Part shown: piece by piece, positions 44,232-55,844 of the stretch | How positions within the stretch are numbered: the stretch's first letter is position 1 | Layout: each line of letters opens with the position of its first letter | Origin: [Phialemoniopsis] sp. UDSM-2020 | Taxonomy: Eukaryota; Ascomycota; Sordariomycetes; Thyridiales; Thyridiaceae | DNA: 64,000 nucleotides | Assembly (NCBI GenBank): GCA_018873225.1 | Contig: JAEILZ010000007.1 | Coordinates: 248,001 to 312,000, forward strand | Direction of reading: 5' to 3' | Made by a program: the position numbers and the translations under genes | The notes under the pieces: generated by a model | What the model saw: only the letters and a program-made list of their open reading frames with translations | Databases searched by the model: none | Told to the model about the DNA's origin: nothing

Positions 44232-46705
44232 TTATCCGTACGAAAATGACCCGTCGTATCCCGTATCAAAGATTCCATCATCCAGACTGATAATCCTGTC
44301 AACATCAACAAAGCTCTGATCAAGGAACATCTGCGAAATTGAGCTGAGATCCTGCATTTCGCCGCCTTGGTTGGGAGGTTGAAAGGGTCTGTTGGGATCG
44401 AAGTACATGTGAGATGTATCCAGGTGCGGGCCCTCAGGTACCACAACATCTGGTGTCGTCTTCTCATTCAGGTTCACCCGAACTTCTGATCGGTGCATGC
44501 CTGGATCGAAGGTTGTCGGAGACGTCTCGGACTGTGGTAATGAGGGGCTCTCGTGGGAGATCTCGATGGTGTAGTCCGAAGGGTTGATCTGGAAGTGGTT
44601 CATCAGGGAAGCCTGCTGCAGCAGGTTCCGCAGTCGCTTCGCATACTTGGCGGCCAACGTATCGAAGTTGGTCTCACTAGATCCAGACCACGTGCGCGAC
44701 ATAGTCTCCAAGCTCTCAACCAGTGAGTTGAACTCTGATGGTGGCTCTTCTCCTGCCTTGTAGTACTTCCAGTGTATCAACAGGAGTCGTGCGGATATAA
44801 AGACACAGAACGCGAACTGATTTGCCACTGGCAAAGAGGAAGTCCTGAGGTAATTGGCCGTGATCGAGGATACCTCTATGGCGGCAGCGTAGCAGGTGTC
44901 GGCGCTCGACGTGCTTGGCAGGCGTACGCTGAAGGACCATTCTTTGGGAGGGAAGGCTATCGGTTGATGTAGCAGGATAATGGACGTGTTGTGCGTTATG
45001 TGTGCCAGTGTCAGGTTCGGGTCCATGTGTGTGGCTTGTCGCGCCATGTCGGCCTTCCACTTCTGCGGCAGAAACATCTTCCAGTGAATCAGCCGCAGGT
45101 CGAGCTCCTTGAATCGAATAAGCCAACTCTCAATCTCCCTTTGGTCCCGCAAGTCGAACTTCTGCTGTAGGAAGAAGGTAGTGACTTGGCTGAGGGACTC
45201 TGTCGCTTCGACGGAATAGGCAAAAGCGCCTACTGTGGACATGTTGATGGGTAAACCCGACCCAGTCGGGGAGAGCGTCATCTCGGTCGATGAGGCGGCG
45301 CTGTCTCGCGGACTGAGATTCTGTGTTATGGACCCGTAAGTCGAGGGCAGTAAAGAGATTGGGTTGCCGATACGGCCCTCGGACTTGTCCCAGATGTTAA
45401 AGTACGGCGTGGTGACTGGTTCGTCCTGCCACCAGAGACTGATGTCACAGGGCAAACGCCTTTTGCAGTCGCTAGAGGTCAAACTAGTGGACCATCCCAT
45501 GGTGATCGAACAAAATCTGTCCAGGTTGAAGATGTTCCAAAACACCCGTCGTCGCTCTTCCGTCTCGACCCAAGGCCGTTCATCATGTGTCGAGCGTGAG
45601 AATAGCGACTTGGACAGCGGCGCCCTCCCCGCATCTTCTTGCTCGACAGTGAGCTGTAAATACTCGACGGTCCGAGTTAACGATCCGATGATGCTCCATG
45701 CCCGCATCGCCTCCCCATTCCCGATCTGATCTGTCAGGATCCAATGTCAAGCTTGGTAGGCAGGGTCGTATACGTACATCGTTGAAGGCGATGATGGTCA
45801 GCGCCTGCAGGTTCTCTATGCTTAGCGAGCTCATCGCAGTTGATATCACCCAGCTCCGGATTGTGCTAAGATGCTGCTGAGTCCATTGTTGTTGGGTGGC
45901 GTGATCTGTAGGGACATATCTCATCGCAGCCACCATCATAGCGCGCAACACCACAGCGAGCTTGCTGTTCTCTGACTCGATCGACAACCTCCTGTCAAAC
46001 CTTGCCTTGTGCAGCATGGGTATCCATGGACTCAGGTGACTGAAATACGCCTCGATGAGTGCGTCCAGGATGGGAGGCGGCGGAAGGGGAGGAATAGTCT
46101 GCGTTGCTGTTTGAGGTTGCGACGGCGAGTCTTGCTCTGTGCGTCTTCGTTTCCTTGATGCCTCCTCAGCCTGGACATCGTGGACTGGACGTGGAGATGT
46201 CTCCTGTCTGTCTTTGACCTGCTGCAACTCCAACAGAAGCATAGATAGCAGGCCGCCGTTGCCACTCAACGGGGCATGGTTGTTGCTCGAGGGCTGGCCA
46301 GACTGTAATGCGGAGTATTGTACGCATTCTTCCAGCCGGTCTTATGATAATGGTATCAGCAAAAGGGTACAAGACCGTAGGTGTACAAAAGCGCTCACCG
46401 AGCCTCCGGTTGATGGCATCCAGCATGCCCGGCTTCATCCCCGGCTTACCCTTCTCCCCTCTGTATACGCATTGGTTATCTATAAGCAGGTCAGCGACGA
46501 GTGCGCGGGACCGGCACCGGGCCGAATGATAAGATGGATGACTCCTACCGGACTTTCGGCATTGCTGGCACCTCGGGAGCTCACGCGAACAGCGCAATTT
46601 CCGTCGCCGGCAGCAATTGCAGGACAGTATCGACTCTAGGGGTCCTCCCTCGGATCCGTTCGGGGCATGATGACCCCCATCCCGTTCGGTCGCATTTGCG
46701 TCCAT
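44232..46705 (-). CDS. Zn(II)2Cys6 transcription factor, xylanolytic-activator type
   Basis: A nuclear regulator that may control the adjoining catabolic genes. Four exons: 46705-46549, 46479-46399, 46340-45778 and 45725-44232 (764 residues). Cluster cysteines are Cys29, 32, 39, 46, 49 and 56; intron 1 splits the cluster and joins CRKS to DNQCVYRGEKGKPG. A Leu-rich coiled coil (LSMLLLELQQVKD) and a basic patch (SRKRRRTE) follow. The fungal regulatory domain is clear: DALIEAYFSHLSPWIPMLHK, then ALTIIAFNDIGNGEAMRAW and RRRVFWNIFNLDRFCSITMG. An acidic, Pro/Gln-rich C-terminus could be an activation domain. Its location at the end of the cluster, convergent with qutE, suggests local control. Confidence 0.9.
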
Positions 46706-47935
46706 GGCTCCGCTCGCGGCTCGACAGCTCTTGGACGGGAAATATGTGCGATTATGCAGTTAATCTAGGCGAGAAGCGCGTCGTCTGGGTTGCGTGCGGA
46801 GTGAGGAGGAGACATGGAGGGATTCGATGCCCCACTCCTCCTTTGTTAGGTCACTTGTTCTGTTTTTAGCTTCAGGCCTCTGATCGCCATTCCCATCTTC
46901 ATATCGGGTGGAACAAGTGACCAACAAAGGGTTTCACGCACGTACTCTATGGACAGTACAAATGTACTAAATGGGAGCGCCTCAATTGCTGTGCAATCCG
47001 GCAACTTCTTTATGAAAGATGGGTTATCAGGCCATCAGCTCGCCATACACACCAATCGTCAACGCAGTAAGAAGAAAACCTTGTTCATGAATGATGATTC
47101 CCCTTTCGGCCAACCCCTCATTCGGCAGCCCCCTCGAAAGAAAGACTAGTCAGGGGAAGGCATTCACTAGAACAGCAGAATGTCGTGATCAGGGCTTTAC
47201 CCTTTCCCGAGATCTCCAACATGAGTTACGTTTATGCTCGGGTCTCCTGTATCTTACAGCGCTTGTGTGCATTTTCCCGCTAGACACTCCCCAGTCTTCC
47301 TCCGCAATTCCTCTGGTTCAGACGGGCGATCCCCACACGCGACATCTTTGCTCCGCGACTTGGCCCGAACGACCATGGCGACGGGCTGATGAGCGCAACA
47401 CCATACAACACAACGCAACATAACTTCAATGTCAACCGCGATATGATGCGATGTGACCGAAACATGCCTTAAACTGTGCATAAAGAGCATTCGTCATGAT
47501 TAGACATTTGCTTTACCACCTGCTTCGATCGCGGCAAGGTTAATATGAGCTCACCTACCAACTGCGTAGATCACAGTCAATCGAGAGCATACGTGCTAAA
47601 TTGATAGTAACAAAAGACTATAGACTCGTCTAAATAACAGGATTGCATGTAATGTTCATTTTCTCATATTCCTTGTAGTCCATTAGGCAGATATCAAGGA
47701 TTTGCAAATCACACGAGAAATTATGGCACTCGGTGAACCTCGTTACTTCGGATTTGGGCAACTTGAAATGAAAGGAGGATGTAACACAGATACGCTTCAC
47801 CTATCACTCCACCAGACGCAAAATCTGTCTGTGGCATTGAAAATGCTAGAGGACTTGATGAAAGGAGATTGACTAGGAGGAAATTGAAGATAACAAGGCC
47901 AAGGAAGAACAAAGGAAGCACGAAAAAAAAGACGA
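46706..47935. other. Gene-free stretch
   Basis: About 1.2 kb with no supported gene. It includes the regulator's promoter and the 3' side of the peptidase-kinase gene. Confidence 0.5.
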
Positions 47936-50900
47936 TCAAAAGCAGGAAACATCGTTGCTCCAGTCCTTACGCCGGTCCAACGGCTTCTTATAGTACTCAG
48001 GACTTGCCCGGCATGTCTGTGCCAGAAGTCCCAAGTCCTTCATCAATGGACCCATTTTGATTCTGTCTTTCATCTGTGGTGCCAGCATCTCTTTGATGAG
48101 TATCAGGAAGTCCTTGTGGTAGTGGCTGCAGTGAGGAGACTGCAGTAACTTTTTGATCCACTCGGCTACCTGCGGCTTGAGAATGGGATGATTGTTGTCG
48201 ATCTTGAAGAACGTGTCAGTCTTGGACCCATTAGCATCATCACTTAACCGCGCGGCGGAAAAGACTTCGGAGGCCGATTTATAGCCTTGCAGCTGCCAAG
48301 TAATAAATTCGAGGAAGACGCAGCCTAGAGACCAAATGTCGCAGGCTCTCGAGATACTGCCGTCCTTCAAGTCGAATTCTGGGGCGCGATAAGTCGCTGT
48401 CTTTTGAGACTCCCGAGGAAAGGAGTTCGAATGTGAAACACGACTGTGTAATTGACCCAGTCCAAAGTCGCTTAGAACGAGTCTGTCATCCTGTTTGAAA
48501 TAGAGAATGTTGGATGCTTTGATATCCCCATGCCTTCCGAAAAGGTCTCGTTCGTACTGGGTTGCCTTCTGTTCGGCAAGTTGCTCGTTCCGGGTTTTAT
48601 GAATAAAGCTGAGGGCTTCCACAAGTCCAAGCCATTGATCTGCATACCATTGGCCACGGGGAGGTTCATCAAGGCCATCCAATATGATATAGTAGTGCCA
48701 CAAATTGCACTCTGCCCAGGGGAAGACCAAATGGAACTCGGAGTTCGACTCTTCATTGCGCGCATGCCTAACCTCAATGGTGAACAGGTGCCGGATCAGG
48801 TGCGAGCTCGTCTGGCCTTGAAATCTTCTCAATGAAGCCAACTCTCGTTCAAAATTATCCTTGTCGGGCTTGTACAGGGTCTTCAATGCGTAGACCCCCT
48901 GGCCTGCATCGTTGTCAATGTTGACATGCGCTGGATGGAATCCCACCTTTCGAATATGAGCAAATTCGCTACTCCCGCTAGCACTGTATTCAAATGTGCC
49001 CGACGCCAGATGACCTCCCGCGAAATCAATTGGAAGGACATCGTCGCTGTCCAAGATGTAATGCAATTGTTTCTCCGCCGGAGCCCTGAAGTACGGGGCT
49101 GTCATGGCATGAGACCACCTGCATATGTTATGTCTCTCAATATTGTTGAGATCATTGATGTCGTCATGATTGTGAGCGTTTTCAGAGCACCTGACCTTGT
49201 GGCCACTTCCTGGCACCAATCGAAGAGGGAGACAAGAATCGTTCAGACCACTCTTGATGAATGCTGGGAGATGGTCTATAATTCTCGCACCGACAAGGCT
49301 GGCCAAAAGTTTGACACAAGGGCGGGCACACACCGAGCCACTGCCCAGAAGTATCTCGCGGGCGAGGTGTTGTCTGTCGCTGAAAGATAACGAGCTGCCG
49401 AAGTGTAGGCTGAGGAGTTCATTGATTCGGGCTGGAGACATGATCTGTTGAACCTTGTCTCGGGGCACGAAGAATGATTCATCATCGGTAGTCTGGACAA
49501 AAATCCTTGCATCAGATAGCTCGCTCTCCATGTAAGCCTTGGCGTCACGTTCTAGCTTCACGGGCCCAGTGTCTGTATCAGAAGTTGTGATTTGGCGATG
49601 ATCTTCGAGATAGAAGCGGTTTCCGCGATCGTAGCATATGAATTCATCCACCAAGCCTTGCCTGGTGCGGCGGATATCTGATAGTGTTTCTGAAGGCGTG
49701 ACCATGCATGGTTGTCCGGAGTCAAGTTTGGGAGTTTTCCTCAATACTGCATCCTTCTCCATTGTGAGCCATCTCGGGTTCATGAATGAGCGAAGGTCAA
49801 ACTCGTCTCCTCCAGGGAGGCTTAGGGAACGGGCCTCAGGACATGCCATGGCAATATCATGGATCAGTCTGGCCGAAGATATCATATGGGCGTATGGCTC
49901 CATGTCATAAGCAGCAATTATCATGCCTAGAAATTCGTCTCCCCGGACGACCCAGCAGCCCGAACATCCTTCGGCTATTTCAGATTCGTTAGCAAGGCAC
50001 ATCCAAGAACATCGTAGAGAATCATGCAGGAGCCACTAACCCAAAGGATCAGATATTCTGAGCTTTCTTGTGTCGAATTCCGTTCCATGCAAGCTGAAAG
50101 TGAAAGTGCCTGGAAGAAGTTGGGCAGTGACGACATTAGTATGGTGCAAAATAAGATGCACTTCACCATGCTGAAGGTCGTCTTCAGGCGGAACTCGTCG
50201 CACTATAGTCGGGCTCTTAGCACCGGGTTCGTAGTAATTGTTTTTCAATCCGGACACATGTGAAGGAAGAGGCCACAGCGAGAAGTCAGAGTTGAGCGGG
50301 CCCGACTTGATTGGCAATTCTGGCTGGAGGAGCTCGTCCAGATTTGAGGCGGTGTACCCGCAGAAGCTATTGGCCCCAAGTTGTTGCGTAGAAAGCCACT
50401 GAGACTTCTTTATCCGCTGCTCGCTGACAGACCCGAGCCTATTGACCATCGGTTGGCAGTAATTGTCATCTTGGAGATCATCGTCATCGGTACTTTCGTC
50501 ATCGGTACTATCGTCATCGGTACCATCTGCGAAATCAGAGCTGGAATCTGATGCGCAATCTGAGTCATCTTCCCAGTTCCCTTCCCCAAGCAATCCGACA
50601 CGACCCAATTGTGCGTGTAGTCCATGTGCGGTACCTATCCCATAATTCACGCCATCCACAATGACATAGCCACCAATGCGGGAGCATTGTTGAGTAGTCT
50701 CCTTGTTTTTGACAATGGTGACACAACACATGCCGCCAGAAGGTGACAGGGTGGACATTGGGATGTTGTAATGTAGATACAACGACGCATCATTGCCCAC
50801 TGCAATTCCAGAAAGTGGACTGATCTCCAGATCCTCTATCGAGAATGTGACCATGGTGAAACGTGGGGCCCCCCTTCTTACTTCGACCTCATCGAAGCCC

Positions 50901-51871
50901 TCGCCTTTGAGCCATTCCAGATCTCTGACCAGCCGTTTTACTTTGTTCTTCCATCGTCGGCGGTCGTATAGTATCCAGAGACGGGGCGACAGGGTCACAC
51001 TCTTCGAACTCTTCGACGCATACCCCGACATTCGTATCTCCGGTGACAAACCTGGTGGGATCCTACGACCTCGCCAGGTCTGTGCCATCCGGTTCCGAAA
51101 CTCACGCAAATCAAGCCACAATTGAGGTGCCACGGTCTCCTTCCACCTTTGAGAGATGACTGCGGGGAGCCGGACTTTGTCCTCGAAGCCGACGTAAAGA
51201 TTCTTCGCTCCCCGGAACCGGTACAGAAACTCTGGGGAGGGTAAACTGTTGAAAAAGACGCTGCCATCTGAGTTGACAGAGATGTCGCGGACGTTCTCAA
51301 ACATGGACTCTCCGAGCTTGGGAGCCTCGTACTTGTTTGCGCTCGTTGTACATTCGACTGCTAGTGTGTCTTGACGTGGCTCAGTCAATTCGATGTCTGT
51401 CTCTTCGAGGCGGACTGGCGTTTCGAGGGCTGGAGCTAGACGTTGAGACTCGGGGATAGCTGCCAATTCGACCGATGCATTATTTGTGCGTACAAGGCAG
51501 TCTTGTGAGATTCGATCCCCGGCAGATTTTGCCTTTTTGTCGGTTGCCCTCTCGCAGGAATTGGTAGAGTCTTCGGGACAGAGGCCGCGGGTGTTCTTAG
51601 AACGCGGCCATGCAGATAGCGTAAGTTTCTTTGTCACGCTGGAGCTACCGGTGGCTTGGCGGCTCGAGCAGCCATTGTTCGCCGCGCCTTCGTTGCTGCT
51701 GCCAGTGGTCAGGGATGCACTGCGTTTTCCAAGGATGCTGGCGAGATTTCTAGGACGGCTTTTACTTGGAAATCCCAGCATAAGACGTTTGGATCCAGCA
51801 GACTTTTGTGTGGCTTCCGTGTCGAGCGTGACAATAGACGTCTGGCCTGGAGACGTTGAGTGCTCCATCAT
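47936..51871 (-). CDS. Trypsin-like peptidase domain fused to protein kinase
   Basis: Two exons, 51871-50041 and 49974-47936, joined by a 66-nt intron (donor GTTAGT, CTAAC branch), encode 1289 residues. Residues 1-200 are disordered and Ser-rich. Around 395-620 lies a chymotrypsin-fold-like region: GGYVIVDGVNYGIGTAHGL (candidate His417), then SDFSLWPL (candidate Asp529), then EGCSGCWVVRGDEFLGMIIA (candidate Ser615, formed across the intron). An acidic Asp/Ser/Thr repeat (about 433-470) interrupts it. A kinase domain occupies about residues 950-1250: YALKTLY (Lys975), RELASLRRF (Glu987), HGDIKASNIL (Asp1094), LSDFGLG (Asp1113), TATYRAPEF and ACDIWSLGCVFLEF. All key kinase residues are visible, with Gly replacing Arg in HRD. 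The glycine loop is poor. The peptidase call is inferred; the kinase call is strong. It is divergent from a membrane-anchored partner gene. Confidence 0.87.
50481..50525 (-). repeat. 15-nt tandem repeat encoding acidic spacer
   Basis: Three consecutive copies of TCGTCATCGGTACTT and variants on the plus strand encode the repeated Asp-Asp-x-Ser/Thr-Thr spacer within the peptidase region. Unit length keeps the frame. Confidence 0.85.
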
Positions 51872-52393
51872 TTGCTCATGGGCTAAAGCATGTGGCCCCT
51901 TAATTGAAAAGAAGCAGAAGAGATCCAGGGGTATGAATTGAATACACTTAATCCTGATATTTTGTTCCTACTGATCTTGGTGGCGGTGAAGAGTGGGAGC
52001 TGGCCATCGCCGCCGACACGACTTGGCAAGGCGCCCCGTGAAAACGCCCAATGCTGACATGTTGCATATGTAATGTGCACTTTTCGTGCAGATGCACATA
52101 CGCCACTATAAATACAAGCCATTCATTGGCGTATGTCGCGCCGAATGGGCAGACATGTGCCCGACAACTATGGGGCGGGGCTGACGGACGAGGCCCAAGA
52201 ACCGACCATCGAGCATATCGCTGCCTCACACCACAGCCATTGCGGATTTTATTGATCTTTCATCACTGAAGTTCACCAAGGTGCTCCTCTCAAGATTCTG
52301 TGCTTCCCAAATCTCTTCTTCTGTCTTTAAAGGATAATCCCACCCAAATCTCGATTAGGCGAGGTGTATATCTAACTCCTCATAGCTGAGACA
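51872..52393. promoter_or_regulatory. Shared promoter of peptidase-kinase and membrane partner genes
   Basis: A 522-nt region between divergent starts. TATAAATA at 52107-52114 could serve the plus-strand gene. No further gene seen. Confidence 0.5.
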
Positions 52394-53488
52394 ATGGACC
52401 AGTATGATATTATCCGCAGTCTTTGGCCCGAACTTCCCGAAAGCGAATTTGTCTCTATGAAACAACATTACTCGCAGCTATTGAGACAAATAGGATCAGA
52501 GTTGGACAAGATCAGAGACAATCAAGATCTCTTTGCGCTCACCTCGAGGAAGGAGGTGTTAGAATCGATTGAAGCCCTCCGAAAACTAGATGTTGGGTCT
52601 ATCGAAAAGCACGATGCAATCAATGCAATCAAGCGGGTCGCTTTGCCCCGCGAGCCATCTGAACATCAGCTGATCAGGTCTCTCGATGTTGCCGTCCGTC
52701 TATGGCTGTCTATGGGCATCACCTCCACTGGAGTTCGACGACATGGGTGGCTGGTCTGGGCTCCGGACCAGAGTTTGAAAGATATCATAAAGTCGGGTTT
52801 CTACAGCATGGAAACCCCTCAGCCTGCCGTCGGACCAGGAGGTGGGCATGTTCAGCCTCAATTAACTGCTGCGTATCTGGTTGCCAACTACGGCTTCACT
52901 CTGGCGTGGACCCAAAATCTACTCGAGCATCTTGATATCGACTGGAACTACAAAGTCATCACCGTATATGAGCACAAGGTCGTGCTTAAAAACGGCCTAC
53001 GCTTCCCAGGAAGCGTTCCTATACCCGACTCCGTCCTCGGTGAAGCCCTTGATACTCTAAACCTCCTTTTCCCGTTCGAAGACGAGTCAACGAAAAGCTT
53101 CTTGACGAAGCACAAGAAGCCCTTTTACGGCTTGGGTTTCTGCAACCGGCCACGGAAGCAGAATTTTGATGACTTTAAATTCTGGCGGACGCAAGTCACT
53201 CAGCTCCAGCTCGAGATTCTGAGCAGACCGCCAATCGGCCTTCGACAGCTTCGACTCGACAAGTCTGGCAGCAATCTGCTCCAGTTTGCAACTTTCTGGA
53301 TTGCTTCAGTAGTGGGAATCCTTGCTTTGAGAAGCATCGGTCTCGGAGTAGCTGCCATCATTTACGGCGTCAAGCAGTACGAGATATCTGTGCTGCAGTA
53401 TGAGTTGTCTGTCGCCCAAGCCTGCTTGGAACCCGCAGTTAAGAGCGCCTTGCCAAGATTCTGTTCAAACAAAATCAGTACAAGCTAG
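52394..53488 (+). CDS. Membrane-anchored protein of an uncharacterised fungal family
   Basis: This intronless gene encodes 364 residues. The N-terminal half is helical and polar. The central part contains LDVAVRLWLSMGI, then HGWLVWAPDQSLKDIIKSGF, then LTAAYLVANYGFTLAWTQNLLEHLDID. These resemble a widespread, lineage-expanded but functionally unknown family of fungal proteins (my recollection of the pattern, not a search). Near the C-terminus a FKFWRTQVTQLQLEILSRPP stretch is followed by a hydrophobic segment (FATFWIASVVGILALRSIGLGVAAIIYGV), suggesting tail-anchoring in a membrane. Divergence from the peptidase-kinase gene over 522 nt suggests a functional pair. No enzymatic motif is visible. 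Confidence 0.8.
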   Translation: MDQYDIIRSLWPELPESEFVSMKQHYSQLLRQIGSELDKIRDNQDLFALTSRKEVLESIEALRKLDVGSIEKHDAINAIKRVALPREPSEHQLIRSLDVAVRLWLSMGITSTGVRRHGWLVWAPDQSLKDIIKSGFYSMETPQPAVGPGGGHVQPQLTAAYLVANYGFTLAWTQNLLEHLDIDWNYKVITVYEHKVVLKNGLRFPGSVPIPDSVLGEALDTLNLLFPFEDESTKSFLTKHKKPFYGLGFCNRPRKQNFDDFKFWRTQVTQLQLEILSRPPIGLRQLRLDKSGSNLLQFATFWIASVVGILALRSIGLGVAAIIYGVKQYEISVLQYELSVAQACLEPAVKSALPRFCSNKISTS

Positions 53489-53553
53489 TATATATACACT
53501 GCCCTTGGAGATCTTATTTGAATTAGCGCGAGTACATGTCATAGAAGTGCCTT

Positions 53554-54402
53554 TCATGCCATAGTGCCTCTGCTGTCTCCGAAACTGTAGCGCTGAGCTG
53601 AGAAATATGTCCTCATGCCCGGAATGCAACTCAACAACCAGACAAACAACCGCATCCAGATCGACGCAAGCTCCATCCCGGGCCATTCCCACACCTGCAG
53701 GACTTTCCGAACTTTTATATCTGAGTTGCCTTTGACAAAGTCCTCCGCATCGTCGATAGCAGTGTAATACACCGCCCCTGTATCTCGGATCGGACCACGC
53801 CAGGATTGCAAACGCATGTGCAGCGACCCGATGGCATCAATGATGATCTCACCGCGGGAGAACCGGTCGCAGACACGCCGGAACAAATGCTGCACATCGT
53901 CCGGCTGAAGATACTGAAGCAGTCCCTCGGCAATGACCAGAACCGGCCTATCAGCCGGAACAGCATCAAGCCACGCCCGCTCCAAAACCGACGAGGCCAC
54001 GAGCGTGTAGTCATCAGGCGGCGTCGGGACAAGTCTCTTCCGCAGCTCCACCACCTCGGGCAGGTCGACGTCAATCCACCTCACGCGCCGGCCGGGTGCC
54101 AGACGCAGGGCGCGGCTGTCGAGGCCGCACGCGAGCTGCAGCACCGTCGCGTCCGGGTTGGCGCGCAGGAACTCGGTGGCCCAGGTGTCGAGGAGCCGGG
54201 CGCGCAGCGTCACGATGCGGACAAAGTTGGCGTTCATCTTGGGCGCGTAGTCGACCTGGCTCATGACCTGCCTGGCCCACCTGTCGTTGAGGAGCGGCGC
54301 GGGGCTCGCGGCGTCGGCGGCGCGCGCGGCGAGGGTGATGAGCATCGTCTCGGTTACGCCGCTCACACCGGGACGAATTCTATCACTGGCTGGCGACGCC
54401 AT
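53554..54402 (-). CDS. Leucine carboxyl methyltransferase-like SAM methyltransferase
   Basis: This intronless gene encodes 282 residues, starting MASPASDRIRPGVSGVTETM. The LCM/PPM-type fold is recognised by the N-terminal DRWARQVMSQVDY, the SAM-binding motif VLQLACGLDSRALRL, WIDVDLPEVVELRKRL with the acidic SAM contact, and LVIAEGLLQYL. Members methylate either a C-terminal leucine carboxylate (PP2A type) or small-molecule carboxyl or hydroxyl groups in secondary metabolism. The short size fits the small-molecule group better than Ppm1. A C-terminal hydrophobic stretch (SIWMRLFVWLLSCIP) may contact membrane or substrate. No biosynthetic core gene is nearby in this window. Confidence 0.85.
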   Translation of the reverse strand: MASPASDRIRPGVSGVTETMLITLAARAADAASPAPLLNDRWARQVMSQVDYAPKMNANFVRIVTLRARLLDTWATEFLRANPDATVLQLACGLDSRALRLAPGRRVRWIDVDLPEVVELRKRLVPTPPDDYTLVASSVLERAWLDAVPADRPVLVIAEGLLQYLQPDDVQHLFRRVCDRFSRGEIIIDAIGSLHMRLQSWRGPIRDTGAVYYTAIDDAEDFVKGNSDIKVRKVLQVWEWPGMELASIWMRLFVWLLSCIPGMRTYFSAQRYSFGDSRGTMA

Positions 54403-54946
54403 GATTTGAGACTGGCTAGTATAAATGGCGGCAGATGTGATGTATGATAGGTTCAAGGTCGGCTGCAGCGGAGCCGCGGGAAAGGCTGGCAGCCTGAAAT
54501 CACGAGCTTGAGGCACATAATGTGGAGGGGCTTCGGAATGCTGACAGTCCCATCCATCAACCCACATATACATCCGACTTTTGCCCTATTGGCTACGAAG
54601 CCTTGGACTCCTGTGATTGAAGACGTGAGAACATGCAACTCTGAAAGATATCTATGCTTCACTCAGAGTGGTGACGATTCATCGTCTTGAGATAAAGATT
54701 CTCTTCAAAATTTGAATATTGCATTGACTTGCCGTTTTGTCTCAACACCTCAGACCCTTTCCTCCAGAACGTTATGTTGCTGCCTAACGTAATGGAGTCT
54801 GAACAGTCACAATGTTGTGATAAACCAGATCGTCTTCTAGAGTGCTACAATATTAGATAGGCAGCACATTCTTCTCATCACTTTCTAGTCGTTCCTCACG
54901 CTATACGACATATTCTGTTCGACTTACATCACAGTGCCTACCAACG
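54403..54946. promoter_or_regulatory. Divergent promoter between methyltransferase and acetyltransferase
   Basis: A 544-nt gap between divergent starts; no gene or named site is seen. Confidence 0.4.
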
Positions 54947-55733
54947 ATGTCCTACAGCATCACTCGCTGCACCGTCGCCGACGGCCGCGATCTCGCCGTC
55001 AACAACATGACGGCCTTTTGGCAGGGCGACCCCGTCTGGCGCATGCTATGGACGCCGCACAAGTGGACGGTCGACGACGTGATCCGCAACTGCACCCTGC
55101 GTATGCCGCGCAACCTGCTGCGGGACCGCGGGACCCTGCGTCACCAAAAGGCCGTGGACCCGGCCACAGGCGGCCTGCTCGGGTACGCGCGCTGGGTTCT
55201 GCCCGACTCTAGAGCCGGGTTGTGGACAGAAGCCCAAGTGCCGGACGTGGATGACGTGGAGCGCCGAGAGATCGAGAGAGTGGCCGAGACGGCTATGTGG
55301 AACTTGGGCTCGGAGATGGACGAGCTGGACGTGCCTGTTACTGCTAAGAAGGAGGAGTTGCTGGCCCAGGAGGAGTTCTTGAGTAAGTTGTGGTTTTGAT
55401 CACATTCATTGTGAAGGATCTTGGCATTCGAGGTTGAGTCCGGAGGTTAACATCAACTTTCCAGGCCTCGACTACATCGCAGTACACCCGAAGAATCAAG
55501 GCCGAGGTATCGCTACGCAGCTGGTGCAGAGTGGAATCGATGCTGCAGAACAGCTTGGGGTCAATGTCTTTGTTCTCGCATACAAGAACGGGCTGCCGGT
55601 CTACAAGAAGCTTGGCTTCGAGGTTGTTGCCGAGATCATACAAGACACTAAGAAGTATGGAGAGGACCACGAGTATGGTGTCTGGTTCATGGTGAAGAAG
55701 GTTAAAACAGACAATTGTGGGCTCGTGGCGTAG
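54947..55733 (+). CDS. GNAT family N-acetyltransferase
   Basis: Two exons, 54947-55382 and 55465-55733, encode 234 residues. The intron (donor GTAAGT, TTAAC branch, acceptor CCAG) joins EEFLS to LDYIAVHPKNQGRGIATQLV. That segment is the acetyl-CoA pyrophosphate-binding motif A, with Q-x-x-G-x-A form QGRGIA. The C-terminal VFVLAYKNGLPVYKKLGFEVV is typical of motif B. The N-terminal part carries a helix-rich substrate arm (AFWQGDPVWRMLW). Fungal GNATs of this layout probably acetylate small amines or antibiotics, but the substrate cannot be read. A longer single-exon reading ends four codons into the intron. Confidence 0.88.
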
Positions 55734-55844
55734 TTGAAAACAACTTCTTGGTAATGCTCGATCTACTGTCTGGTATATATATGTCTTGCGCCTCTACACC
55801 ATGCTCTACGCGGAAAAGGGACACTCTTCGACACCCAGCATCCC

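Noticed and set aside
53806..54447. 213-codon plus-strand frame over the methyltransferase
   Set aside because: Shadow frame; the opposite strand holds the SAM-binding motif.
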